A stretch of 64,000 bases of DNA from Gnetum montanum (taxonomy: Eukaryota; Streptophyta; Gnetopsida; Gnetales; Gnetaceae). The stretch lies in NCBI GenBank assembly GCA_015680685.1, contig MNCI01029114.1, positions 175,731 to 239,730 on the forward strand, in the 5' to 3' direction. The translations under genes were made by a program, and so were the position numbers. The notes beneath the pieces are model-generated. The model was not told the DNA's origin. It was given only the letters and a program-made list of their open reading frames with translations, and searched no databases. Of this stretch, positions 1 through 13,700 are shown in pieces; position 1 is the first letter of the stretch; each line of letters starts with the position of its first letter.

Positions 1-1651
1 AAATGCATTTAACAAAGTTTCATGCACAAGTATCTAAAAATGCACTCCCAATGCTATGGAGCTTGCCACTCCATTGAAAAGCAAGATTCTCTTAAAGTAA
101 AATACCAGAGGCAAGCCAGTGCTGAAATTGGCAGAAAATGTGCCATGCATCTATTGGGATGTAAGGCTCATATATAATGATGTCTGCGATATTGTCACTG
201 TTGGTACAGAAAGTAATGGGGCTGCATCATATCTATTTTAGTAGCAAATTTGATGACTCATATCCTTTATTAATATTTCTGTTTGTATCCATAAAAAATA
301 TAACATCTTCAATGATCAAAATTTGAATTTAATGCAAACCCATTTTGTTCATTAGGACGTCAGATTTCACCTTCCAAGTATGATTACGGATCTATTACAT
401 ATATAGCTGCTCTAAGAAGAAATAATTGTAAAAAGTTTTTTAAAGAACATCCTCAACATAAAATTTGATCCTGTCAAGATTAAATAGTTGGATAATCATA
501 AAATTCCCATAGTTCAAGAAATAGGTTGTTCTCCCATTCATCAAGAATCCTACGGTGTGTCCTTTAACAGTAGACATAAAGTTCATAATCATGTTAATGG
601 AACATATATGAAACCTGTCAAAGTATTATGGATTTATACAATATTGCATACATAACTATTGCAATGCCTTTCTGGTTCAAGGTTCTGGTTGTGATCAACG
701 GTTGAAGAGAGTGGGATTTAGAACTGAAGTTTGATTTTAGCAAAGGGATACAGTATCCCCTAATTTATTTTTGGTATAGCCAATACAAACTTCCATGATA
801 CTTTTGTTAAACATAACTGTGTTTCAGATTAGCACACCTGTTGGAATTGAACCTGTGATTTGCAAATCACAAGCCACATACTCTAACCAACTGAGCAGTG
901 CCTCACTAATCATCAGAAATTATGTATCAACAATAATTTTTAGATTATTACAGGTTTAATCTTAGAGACTTGTGATGTGCATCCTAGAGAATACATTAAT
1001 CCTAATATAGGTTGTATTTAAAGGAATTATGAAGAGATATTGTTGAATGCATCATAAAAACTAAATTGTAATGAGAATCTTTCCTATGTTTTTCTTATTG
1101 TTTTCTGTCGTTAAAGTTGTATGACCTTATTGGAAACATTGACATCTCCAGGTATATTTGGGGAGTTAAAGCCAACGCATGGAAGATTTGATCAACTAAT
1201 AAGTCAAGAAAAGGGACGTCTAACAAGGAAGAGGATTGATTTAAACAACTAGTCCAAAGCCGGACGTTGAATGATATGACGAGGTTGCCAAAAATGACCC
1301 AAGGACAGACATGTCCTAACACATGGACCAGAATCTAAAATCTATTGGGAAAGTAGCCTAGATTCAATGATTTCGTTGGAAATCGTTATACTGCATGATA
1401 CGTCCCATTGGGCCTTTTTCAATTTAAGTGTATCTTCTCCCTTTTATTACTGTCATTCCAATTTTTATTACAGGATAAAGGTCATGTCAGTTATCATTAC
1501 GTCATTGCCTTTGGTAACTGAATTTATCACCAAATAAATTTTTATTACTTTTAAAAGATAGCGTACATCTGACCTTAGAATTTACCTAACAAGGAAAAAA
1601 TAATAAATACACAATGGTCAGCAGAGTTCACTAACCATCTAAAAGACTTAC
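1..1651 (-). other. Intron 3' of exon 11 (incomplete)
   Basis: AT-rich intron starting at the GTAAGT donor of exon 11 and running off the left edge. Apart from the tRNA-like sequence at 831-906 I see nothing recognisable. No further MOS14 exon was found. Confidence 0.7.
831..906 (-). repeat. tRNA-like sequence (tRNA pseudogene or SINE head)
   Basis: On the minus strand an A-box-like TGCTCAGTTGGTTAGAG (881-897) and a B-box-like GGTTCAATTCC (843-853) are correctly spaced for a tRNA. The anticodon arm reads TGTGA, loop TTTGCAAA, TCACA; the eight-base loop and the poor acceptor stem argue against a working tRNA. A tRNA-derived SINE head or a tRNA-Cys(GCA)-like pseudogene are the options. Confidence 0.5.
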
Positions 1652-1763
1652 AAGACATAAATGACATAGCTGCTAGTGATGCTCCACGATGCATTGCAGA
1701 ACAACAAATAGTTGCTTTGTGGAAAGATTCTTCAACTAGTGACTCAGCTGCAGCAATGAGCTC
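1652..1763 (-). CDS. MOS14: MOS14 exon 11 (last visible)
   Basis: 37 codons plus one base. Acceptor TTTGAAG, perfect donor GTAAGT. Encodes [20 protein letters not shown] and ends AAMSFMS, with the split T/.. codon probably Cys as in relatives. The remaining C-terminal exon(s), about 130 residues in relatives, lie left of the window. Confidence 0.95.
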
Positions 1764-4700
1764 CTTCAAAATAGAATATTTTTACTTTTTATGGCCATAT
1801 CTTGACTGAAAAAAAAAACACAGAACCCAACTTTGTGATAGGACATACCTTAGAGCAACATCTCACAAATGTTGATGCAAAGCTTGCATATGCTTCAACC
1901 AAATCAGGCTCTTGGTCACAAACATAGGAAGAATTCAATGCTGTAATAGTTTCTGCTATGTTAAATGACTGATAGACGCTGATAAACAATGGTCCATATT
2001 CCTCTTCATGGCCATATTCTTCGACAATGACAGTAGCTAATAAAATCAACACACAAAATTAGAAATGAACAACACAAAAAATACATTGAATTTTAAAAGT
2101 TATAATCAGCACATACTTTTCAGAATGAAAGAACAGTGCTTTGCTTTTTTGTTTGGCATCAGACAACCAAATTTTAAAACAGATGACAGGAAGGAAGTCT
2201 AGGCATGCTTATGATAAATATCTCTAGAGTAGGTAAATGTATTTCACAGTTATCAATGTCAACAGTAAGATGGCTCACATGCACATTTCTCTTTACCAGT
2301 AGGTCTGCTATATTATTAGTAATTAATAATCATTTACTCTACTGAATAAAGTCCCACTAGGCAATTAATTTTGGTAAATTTATAATACTATGCTTCTCAG
2401 AAATTATCCATCTGGATGCACTAGGCCAATTAGTTGCCAATATATCCAATAAAAAGATCTTTAAAAGCATTTATAACATGGATTGAAGCCTCTGTGGAGT
2501 TGTGAAGGTGGAAGTTAGGGTTCTTCGATGGGAACTTTTGCTTATTGTTTCTAAGTCATTTGATGACCAGGAGAAGGTTTTGCAAGGGGTGCTTCATTTT
2601 TTGGAGCATTGTTGGGGGATGGGGGGAGGAGAGGGAGGAGGTGGGCTGGCTCTCACACGTTGGTGCCCAGGTGTGCATAAATCTAGAGTTGTTTGCGGTT
2701 GGATTTGTATCTTAGCACTCCCTTGGGAGTTCTAGTCTAACTCTTTTAAAATCCTTACTGGGTTCTTCAGGGAGTTTATCAATTTTGACAACTTCATTGC
2801 TTCCTAGGCTAGAATGGGGTTTGCCTGATTCTATGTTTGGTTTCACTAATCAACTCTGATCTTCATAAAGAGATTTATATAGTGACTTCAGCAGGGGAAG
2901 AAACCCTTGGTGTGGAATGCAAAAATGTCCTAGTGAAGAGCAAAAAGAACGGAGCTCAGCTCCTAAAAATGCCTCTCAGAGGTGCAATTTCCATGGTATG
3001 GGGAACCACCAAGGCAAGAACTGCAAATCATAGTTGCATCAAGAGGGGAACAAGAGGAAGCCTACAAAGCTTGCTTGGTAGAAGTTTGATAGGAAGGGTG
3101 TCACCTTCCTCCAAAAACTCCCTTGAAAAAGTGCATGGAAACCCTATAGTGGGAAATTGGTGGCTTGTATAGAGGTGCTTCAGGGAGATGGGAAAACCCC
3201 CATCCTTCCCCTAGGAAGTCTAACTTGTAATGCCCCAACATGTGACCTTAGTGCTCTATTAAATACTTAGATTTTAATTTGTTTTAAAGCTTATATATAT
3301 TTGTAGATGTCCTTAATGCTTCTTAGTAATATGAAGACCCTTCTTTGGGTGACATAAGCAAAATTACTATTTATGTCTAATTTTTTATTGTTTTAAGTTA
3401 TACACATATATATATAAATGAATGAGCATTACAAAGTCTAGCATTATACTAAAAAAATATTATGATGTGGATCCATGGTTACATTTAGTTAGAATTTTGA
3501 TATTATTGAATAATTAATTAATTAAAATAAATAAATATTCAAGGTTGTCGGATCATGCTCAAATTTGGTGGACTAACTTAACTTTACGCCTAGAGTATAG
3601 AGCTACAATTAGGTTTTCAATTTGAGCCCTATATTTTGAAATTTTAATGTTAAACGATTAGGTGCTCATTTCTTAAGTCAAGAACCTAGATTTGAGCCTG
3701 GGCACAACCACTTGAAGAGGTTAGGTTTTCGCTCATCTACTAACCCTCTTGGGACCCTGCTTAGTGAGTTGAGCACTGAGGGTTTGGGTGATGATCCTTT
3801 AATGTTAAAAGATTAAAAAGTACCCAATGGGACCATATTTTCCTTAAGTCAATCAAAATATTAATTTCTAGCATGGTAGTTATGGCATTTTTGTGCTCGT
3901 CATGCTCAGCTCAGCATGTGTAAAATGTTGGATGAACAAAAAGTTTAGTATCAATGATTTTTACTAGATAAATTATAGGTAATGTGGAAAATAGATAAAA
4001 GGCCAAAAATAAATTAGAAACCCCCATAGCATATAAACTAAAAAGTGACTTGAAACAAAACAAAAAGGTGGGGCCATAAGAAAAGTCAATGTGTGATGGT
4101 GATGTATGCTCTATGATATGCTTATGGTGACATCTATTTTATTTATATGCAAATTGTCACTTCATATTAATAGCTGACAAAGGAACAAAGGACTCATTTA
4201 ATGGGAGCCATGTGACTCTCTTGAGTGTTGTCAATCTCACATATCCATATCCCCATGAGAGCTTGCTTGTCCAAGTCAAGTAGGAATGTTGCCATGAATA
4301 AAAAAAGGATTTTTGAAGAATGGGTTGTCTACTCTTTGTCCATTGTGTAAACGTTTGTGCACAAGTCTTTACCCAAGCCTTAGGGTCTCCTGCATCCTAT
4401 AAATAGAGGCTGTTTATTGTCATTTTCACTTTTGCCAAGGAAAGGGAGATTATGCTAGTTGGAGGGGTGATGAGTTGAGGAGAGGAGAAGGAGAGTGGCT
4501 GTCCCTTGCTTTCTCTTAGCTATCTCTTAGGCTGTTTTGAGCATTCTTGTGGGCCCTTGGAAGGTTGATTTTGCTGCTGCTGTTAGAGGCTTTCATGATT
4601 GATTGTTGGGGATTGTTTGGCTGATTCAAGGGATGTTTTCTCTGATTTTGTGCAAGGATTTTAGCAGCATCTTGGATTTGTAGTTTGAAGCTGATTTCTT

Positions 4701-7700
4701 GAGGCAATGACTGGACAACAACCCAAACTTGAGGTGTCTATTTGCTCTCCAAATTGGTCAAGTTCAACTTTAAAGGTATGTATTCCAACCACTTGTACAA
4801 AATTTTTAGTAACTGATTGAAGTTGTATTGGCTTGGACAAGTGATGATTATTTCATGAAGGCATGTGGGATTTTTTGTGAGTTGTGAGTCATGCATGGAG
4901 TCTCTCATATGTCTTGGATCTGATTTTTGGCATGCATGTTTTCTTTTGAAAAGCGTTCGGGTTATTTAAATTAATCGCAACAGAAAAAACATTACATGAG
5001 ATCTGTACAGACAAAAAGAAAACCCCTATCACAAGAGGTACAGACAACCTGGACCCCACCCACCAACCACCCAACTTCCAAAAATCAAAATTGGTGGTTC
5101 ACCCCCGTAATACCCCAAAAACCAACCCACCAACCAAAGTGCCTAACAAACAAGGAGACAGAAACCACCAGAGACCAACAAAACCTAAAAGCCCAGCCCA
5201 CCACCTATATATGGCAAGGCAAGTGTGTACAGTGGCATATAACCCTCTCTTGACAATGAATATTATCTAGAATAGCCATGTGCTGCTTTGTATCAACAAA
5301 AGCTGCCGCTTGCTGAAAATCCTTGAAGGTTTTAGCTTTCCTTGTGCATTATGTCTTGTCTCCTTTGCCATCTAGGTGTAGCTCCTTCCCCCTCTATTTG
5401 ATATGCTTTCACAGTGTCCCCTAGGGCATGTTACGGCCACTGTTCAGTATCACATAGGGGCATCGCCCCTCCCTTAGCCTGTTCCAAGCTCTAGTCTCAT
5501 GCGCTCAATCCAGTTGTTGTTGAATTTGGATTGCCTCCTTCTCTTTCTGTTCTCTGCGCTCTTGGTCCTCGCTATCTTGGGTCTCTTGCTGCCGTGCCTC
5601 TTTCTGAATATGCTCTAGGATCTTTTGCCACAAGTCGACCTCCAATGCATTCAGTGTTGCCGCTTCTACCAGGTCCCTATGCCTTTTTTCCTCTTTGGAC
5701 TCCTCCGCGTGTCAATGCTCCATTTGTTCTAGCTACCACTAGAACTCCTCTTCTATTGTAGGAGAAAGCCACTCCTCACTCCTCGGCTCCTCAACAGCCC
5801 TAGCCCCCTCCTCAACTAGCCTCTCCCGCTCCTATTGTTCTAGGGATACAGTCTATAGCCACAACACACAGCTCCTTGAGAACCCTCCCCTACATGCAAA
5901 CCCACAACCTCCCTTGGTCATTAGAATCCTCTAACTCCGCCGTAAGGTCCACCATCGTTGGCAGAACAAAAAGCTGCTCATCACAAAGCTAAAATTAAGC
6001 CTGAATGTGTACCCCTCTTCTGTTGTTGTAGTGCCACCAAGAAAAAAATGGGGCAAATTAACAATATACCCCCTTCGGAGGCTTCACATGAAACTGAAAT
6101 GCACTCCCACCAACTTCCAGGCATTGCTAGAATGCACAAAAAAGCTATCTACCATTACAGCCACATCTTGCCACAAAGGTTCCAAGGCAGACTTTGGGAC
6201 CTAACCACTCTCAGTATTGGGCACCAGCCCCAACAAAAAAAATCCAAAGCATCCTATAGCCCTTGCCCCTTAACTAACACCCCCTCCCCTTCCACCAACA
6301 TGAGCAGGTAGGTTGCAATAGCCCCCTCCATGAGCTCAATGTGCACCCTCCTAAACCACGCACTGTCTCCTTGCCAATTGGTATAAAAGTGTTCATCTTC
6401 AAGGCCAAGGTCCACCCTAAGTAGAGCCATCACATCCAACCACCCCACCCTAGAAACCATACTCCAGAGAACCATGTTCTCCTTGTACTCCATACACGAT
6501 GGCTTGAAGGTGGGAGTTACCCCCATTGCCAAATGTGCCAAAGGTGGCGACAAGACCGCCTGAAATACCTTGTAATTTTGCACTTTCCGAAGTGCCCATA
6601 GAATCGCAATGGCTTTGGAAATGTTGTCAAATGTAACTACCTACCAAATGTCTGTAGCCTGCCAAACTCTTCTTGAAAATGGGCATTGAAACATAAAGTG
6701 TGCCACGGTCTCTAATTCGGCCATGCATAGAGGAAANNNNNNNNNNNNNNNNNNNNNNGTCTTAATAAATTCCTCACAGGGATAACGAAATGATTAATGA
6801 GCTAGATAAACATTTTTACTTTTTCTAGAAGTTGGCCCTTCCATAATCCCCACCATCCCTGACCTCCAGATACCTAGCTTTGACCAGTTGCTTCGAAGGC
6901 ATGTCCAAACGCCCCAAAGCCCTCATCTCCCACGTGGGTGTGCATAATGCTTGCCAAATATGAGAATCAAAGAATCGAGGTCACCAACAAGGATCTTGCA
7001 GCCCGAGTTAAAAATCAAGCCATCTAATGACCAATCTTAACCTACATCCTTCAAAGGAGACCACCTCACACATGTTGCTGGTGCCAATCATACACAGGCA
7101 ACCCACCCAAGATAAATGTCTTTTGTGGATCCTGGTAAGACCCCAAAAATTTGTACAATATGGCCCCTCACCTTGGCATCTGTATTGAGTAGATGAATCG
7201 TAGACTTAGCCCTATTGATTTCCAATCTGATCTCCCCAGCCATACGTTGCAGCACCCTATTGATCACCAATGCCTGAGACACTGCCACCCGAGAGAATAA
7301 AATGGTATCATCAGCGTAATGCTCTACTAGGCAACTGACACCCCCAATTTCCAAACCTCTCACCCCTTCCGCTATGCAATAGGCCTGCATTGAGTCCATT
7401 CCAAGGATAAACAGATATGACGAAAGAGGGTCCCCCTAACGTAACCCCCTGCTAGGGGAGGAAACCCCACAAAGCCACCCCTCCAAATCCAGCAAGGCCC
7501 CCGACATTTGGATATGCATGCAAAGATCCACAAAGTCCAAATGGAAACCTTTTCAAAGCATGAAATCCTTGAGTGCACTATAAGATACCATGTCATAGGC
7601 TTTCATAATATTAAGTTTAAGGCACATACATGGGTACTTGGTCACTCTTAACAAATGCATCACTTCTTGCACCAGAATAGCCTAGTCTTGAATGAACCTG

Positions 7701-10700
7701 CCCTTAATGAATCCCACCTGTTGTTGCCCAACTAATTATGGCAACATGGGCACGATCCTAGCCAACAACATTCTAGTGAGGTCCACTGGGTTTTTGGGAT
7801 GGGGGTTTAAGAATGGGGGCCAGGCCTAGTTGTTCAATGTTTTTATGGACTCCCCCTATAGGGGGATGCTCTCTCTTCCTTTTTTATTCCTATGGTCTGA
7901 TGTTGTTCACCCCTAGGGCTTTTCATCCCCTGCTTGTTCTGTTCGGTTCCTTCTAGAGGGTTTTTCCTCCCCGCATTTGTTTATTGTGATACAAGGTATC
8001 TAACCCACTTGATTGCACCTAATCTATTTATAGCTCTAATATATATTCCTGACCTTTTCTCAAAAACTTAAAAAAAAAAAAACCAAGAAACCTTATCAAA
8101 TCTAAGCTCCCAAGAACTATATAGATTATAATTTCAGATTTATTTTAAAGCCCTCCATCTCCCTTAAACACAGATTTGATTACTAAAAAGTTAGAACCTA
8201 CTTTCAGACTTGGCCCAATTTTGGATGCCTGAAAATGGAGGAAAACATTGGCTAATTATCCTATGAAGAAAACTCTAGCTATTGTAACTCTCCCTATTGT
8301 ATGATGTGAGCTAGTTCTTATATGACATTTAAAATATACTTTAGAGGCATAGTTACTTCTTTTATTTGTTTGATGGGAATATTGCATCTTGGAAGCTTGA
8401 AAGTCTTTTTGGAGGATGTCTTTTATTACATGAATGTTTTGTGCATTTTGTCATAGTTAGATTTTCCTTTCATGCATATTGTTTATTTATTTTTGGTTAA
8501 ATATGCTAACCCCATTTATTTATCAGCAATTATATTCTTTTATTTGTGCAAAAAAAGGAAAGAACAAATATGTGATCATGTATGCTTATTTGCTTTCTAT
8601 AAAATTAACCCACATGAATTATGATTAGAAGCCCTTTGGGCCGTAGGATTAGAGATTTACATAAATTCAAAGTTAGTAAGTAGGTGGATGATGTATTTGA
8701 TTGGTGTGGATTGTGTGAAACATGTAATATTTTTAGGGATCATTAACTAATCATTTTAATAATAATATATTTATCCCCATACCTTGAATAGATAGGTCGC
8801 ATTCTTTACTTATTTTGCATACACCCTTCCCTGGATGTGGAGATGAGCATCACTATCCAGCCCTACCTGTACATATGCTTACTTCGGCTTAATATCCTAA
8901 GCTATTAGACCCAAGAGGGTTGAGTTGCACAACACCTAAAGGTTTTCAATGATGCAGGCACCATTTGTAAGTGTGTACCCACCTCATGTATGATCCCTAG
9001 TCACCTATCATGGAGGTATATTGAGGTGTAGTCCAAAAATGATGATTCAGCCAAGCTTTGTTTGTGTAGTTTAGAACCCAAGTATAACCCAACTCACGGC
9101 TAGATGGTGACTAGATTCTTTGAGTTGGATAGCCTTGTAATCAACCCATCACTATGAGCCACATCATTATTAGTTGATAATGTAAGTACAATACCATGTT
9201 TTAAGAGGATTGGAAAAGAAAAGAAAATTGCACTGATCTTTAGAGGGTAGTTATATTAGGGGTTCTACATAACCACAAAGATTTTGGGAATTGGATTAGT
9301 GTCCTACAAAATAAGGAGGTCACTATAAAGGAGACTGCTAGAGATGATGTAGCTGTTGTAATCAATAAGACAGATTTGAGTTCTCCTATGATTGTTATAG
9401 TGTGTTCATCACAGGAGACAAAAGGAGACAAATGGGATGACTCAACAGGTCGTGGAAGATTTTGACTTAATTCCTAAGGTTTCTAGGGAGCTCCATCTCT
9501 AGAGGAACTGGATCACATCACTTAAGGGTTCATCTACAACATCTGCCCCTTGAACCAATCAAATGTCAAATTTTGAAGGACAAAAATGACAGCTTCAAGG
9601 TCTCTAGGTAGATCAAAAAAGTTGGGAGACGAAGCATTCAATAAACTCAAATTAGGAAGATGATGTAGGATTTGGACATGGTGATTTCAAAGGGCTCTTA
9701 AAGAGATCTACAGAAAATAGTGTAGGAGTAGACCATGAAACTCCTCACTTGGAAATGCAAGGGCCAAGGTACCCTGGAGAAAAGCAATACCCTCAACAAA
9801 ATTGTTAAGCAAGGGAATTGCAATGTGGTTTGTTTGCATGAGACCAAACTTCCTGCTCATTAGTTGGAGCTCATCCACTAGGAGGGATGACATTCTTTTT
9901 TCATTAATTCTAGAGGAAAAGCTGGAGGCCTACTGGTTTTAACTAAGTTGTAAGCCCATCATTTGTTTGGCTCAAATTGAAGTCTAACTTTATTTTTGCC
10001 AAGGTTGAACCTTTGGATCACAAATTTCTATGGTTCACAGCTTTTAATAAATTGGCTGAGGGAGTTGTATCTATTAGCTAACAAGACACAAAACCCTGAC
10101 ACATGGGTTATTGTTGGAAGCTTCAATCAATGCCTTCACAGGTGGGAGAAATCTAACAAGGGAAACACGAATCCACAAGGTAACAGATAATGCTCTCAAT
10201 TTCAGCTAGATTTTCATTTGATAGATTTGGATATCTAGGAGTGCAAATTTCCTTCGAGCAACAAGTGTAGGGGAGCTAACAAAGTGCTTTCATGAATCGA
10301 TAGAGTGGGGCTGATTTCCTCACTATTGTTACATTCTCAATATGTTCTCACTGCTTTTGACTGCAAGGACTCCAATCATAGGCTCCTACTTCTAATCCTT
10401 GACCAATAGCAATGGGGAAGGGGATGTTTCTTTCTGTTTAGGTTTCAACATAGAGGTTCCAGAAATCCTAGCTATAGAACATGGTCACTAAAGCCTGAGT
10501 TGGGTATCCAAACCTTCAGGACCCAAGAGACTTCCTCAAGTAGGCATTAAGCCAAGTCAAGAAAGACCTTAAGGCCCATCTCAAATAGGAGAAATACTCT
10601 TTCAAGTTTATCAAGGAGTAAAAACTCTAGTGCCTCAACCCAATCTAGTGTCTTTAAGGGCAAGGATTTGATCTAACTAGCGGAAAATTGAATGTTCGTG

Positions 10701-13700
10701 AGGAACTCCAACTCCTCTCTTAGGAAGAATCCTTGTGGAAGGAATGTGTGCAGGCTAGGTGGCTAAAAGATGGGGATAGGAACACCAACTATTTTATTGT
10801 TCCGACAAAACCTAACAAGGATGCTTAACAAATTCACATGTTACAAATTGGGGATGATTTGACCTTAGATCCAGACAAGACTATCAAAGCCATAGAGAGC
10901 TTTTGGTAGACCATTTGTTCTAAGGGAGCTTCCTTCCCCATTTCTGTCCCTATCGAACAGGCTCTTGATCAGCAAGACAATTTGAGGTTATTAGCCCCCA
11001 TTTTAAAAGCAAAAATTTCTTATGCCATTTTCATTAGAGAGACTGGCTGAGCTATTGGGCTAAGTGAATCACCGATTGAATTTTTCAGAGAATTTTTTGA
11101 TATTTGATGAGTGATAGGTATTCCCTATGCCCAACCATATCAATCACTAGCATGTACATTGGATCCAATTGAATTCCACTAGGTGGCCTATATCCTTAGA
11201 TAGTGAAAGGCGTAGTTTGCTAATTGTTCTATTCCCAATCAACACTTGTGTTAATCTGTTGGTATGGTTAAGTGTGATTGAGGTGTAAGATATTCATCTT
11301 TATAATTTTTATTATTTTGTGTTTGCAAAATAATTAAATAAAGGAAAGTTTAATATTTAAATTAACTAATTAATTAATTAACTAGTCTAAACATGGAGCA
11401 TCCGCTCCCACTTTCTGTACACATCCTGAATGTATCTTAACACTGCTAAGTTACCAAGTATCTACTACTGGGCATACCCCATATCCACTTCTGGGATTAC
11501 CAAGCATTAATATATTATGTTCGAAGTGGTTGTACTCACGTTAATTATAAATTACAATATTAAATGCTTAACAATGAGAAAGTAAATTGCATTCAAAGTA
11601 AATTGTTGGAAAGTATAGTTAAACTAATCCAAGTGTTGCAATGGATGAAAGAAATCTCAATTTTATTGTTGTTCATGCAATTGTGTCTACATACATATTG
11701 CACTCAAATAAAATGCTATATAATTAATTTGATCTATGTTGTGGGCACTCAAAGGAAAAAGTTTACTAACTTCTACAGAAAAAAAGCTGCAAGAATCCAA
11801 CTAAGGTAATGACCAAATGGTGTCATAAATGTGACAAGTGTGCATATTTATATAGACAAGTGTGTGTATTTATATAGGCAATGATTGCATCAACATCGAC
11901 ACACATGTGCTAACACATCCTGAGATGCGTCGATGGGGTTGCATTGATTGGCATGCATCAATGCAATCATGTTATTGACGTTTCATCATACCCCCATGAC
12001 TGACTGAAAATTCATCCTCGAATGAACAAATATGTGATCAAGTTTCTTACAATATTTGGGAAAATATGGAACTTTATTAACTGAGTAACTAACTAACTAA
12101 ATTTGAGTGCCATATTGTACGAATTACAAAAATTGGTGCAAAATATAATGAAATTGGACATTTTAACAAAATTGACAAGTGCCTATTGAATGGATGTAAG
12201 CAGGATGAAGTCTTCACACCGTGCTTGGAGGTGTAGGCTCTTGTGGTGCTAAGGGTCATTCATCATGTCCCGATGCTATTGGAGGACATGGCTATCCTGC
12301 TCTTACTACCAGAAATTGGAAAGCATCTAGAAGTGCCTTCATCTTCTACTCTTTGCTCCATGGGTCGTAGATAGTCTAGGTTGCTTCACCTAGATAAGCT
12401 AGTGTTGGAATATCCCATGAGTATGGCAGTGAAACAAACATTTCCTTCATGTTGACGAACTAGGTCGTGAATTGTTTACGTTCAACATTGAACATTCTGA
12501 CAAGGTTCTGTAGCTCTTGGTAGTCACTTATTCTTTTGGCCATGTTCTCAGCAATAGATTGTTGATCCATTAATTTGCTTATGAGAACTTCAAGCTTCGC
12601 ATTGGCTACTTTCAGTTTTTGTTGTCTCTTTATGGAGTTTGAACTCTACTTCATAGAGGAGGTAGGAGCTGGCCACATTAGATAGCATGTGGGCATTAAG
12701 GAGGTGATTGTTGGAATAGATAACAATGCCAACAATATTAGCCACTAGATGTTTCTAGATGATTGGAGAATATGTTTAGGTTTAATGAACCTTGGGTAAC
12801 CTTGAAAACATGTATAAATTGAGATGAAGGGTAACGAAATTGACTGCCTAAGCATTTGGCCGAGTCTGGTAGGTGTTCAAGACTTGCTTTCCGATTCTCA
12901 CCTTTCATTATGGCTTTGGATGTGTGGTTGGTTTTGTTTTCATTGTGCTAATCTGTTATACTATTTTTGATTTTTGATTGCAAAATCTATTATTGTTGAT
13001 GGATCCTAACACTTGTGTTGACCAAAAAAAAGAAAAAAAAAAGAAAATATTTAAAAAACAATTCAAGTAGTTAAAAATAACATCAAGAAAATTTAATGCA
13101 ATAGTCTGCATCAATTATATATATTTATAACAATGTAGTAGCTATCACAGCCTTACCTGATCTTATGAAACAATCATGGTGTGGGTAGGATAGGAAATTT
13201 CTGGAAAGAGAGCCAACTACTTCAGACAACAAGTGTGAAAAATGTCTTCCTGCAATGACATACAAATTGATACTGCATTAAAAAATGGGTTTATAATCAG
13301 CAAGTAGAAAGATAAATTCCACTTCTATTTTTTTACATTGTACCTGATGCATAAATTGCTTGACACAATGCCTTACAGGTAGCAGCTGACAGAAATGAAT
13401 TATGCATGTAAGGAGAATTAAATACACGCTTGAGCCTTGGCCAAAAATGTGCCAGGATAAGAAGTACAGATTCATCTCCAATGGGCGAAGAGAGAACAAT
13501 AGTAGAGAACTGAGAGAAAACCGCACTTATTCTGAAAGCAATTAGGCAAGAAAACCATTTATGGTATTTTCTTCTTTAAACCAAAATGCACATACAATTC
13601 TATAAAATTGTATATGGTTCTTCGAACTTACCTAAAAGTTACCATATCAATTGTTTGAGGACTTTACATTAGTAATCCTACAACAATAACATCAAAATAA

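Larger units (their letters stand above)
4936..7794 (-). mobile_element. LINE, 5'-truncated within RT, with J-like C-terminus
   Basis: Read leftwards from 7790: RT finger/palm ([17 protein letters not shown] at 7304-7318), an assembly gap at 6737-6758, the conserved tail domain at about 6254-6560 ([33 protein letters not shown]), a Glu/Gln-rich coiled coil (about 5500-5800), a J-like segment (5255-5465), then a 3' end near 4936. Stops and frameshifts throughout. The RT Asp pair is intact. Confidence 0.85.
11257..11988 (-). mobile_element. Probable Ty3-like 3' LTR with polypurine tract
   Basis: On the minus strand GAGGATGAATTTTCAGTCAG leads into a purine tract (GGGGGTA, about 11990-11996) and then TGATGAAACG, the layout of a Ty3/gypsy pol end, PPT and 3' LTR start. 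The left end is provisionally the TGTTGG at 11257. Inside are two TATATAAATA boxes (11833-11876) and a hairpin (11939-11966). Confidence 0.5.

Noticed and set aside
831-906. Functional tRNA-Cys gene
   Set aside because: Anticodon loop has eight bases if the stem is five pairs, and the acceptor stem pairs poorly; more likely a tRNA-derived repeat.
1-1560. Further downstream MOS14 exon (C-terminal)
   Set aside because: No frame with the expected conserved residues and splice sites was found; it must lie left of the window.
7088-8084. Twin-priming inversion of a single LINE at 4.9-8.1 kb
   Set aside because: The minus-strand part has its own 3' UTR at 4936, so two separate insertions explain the layout better.
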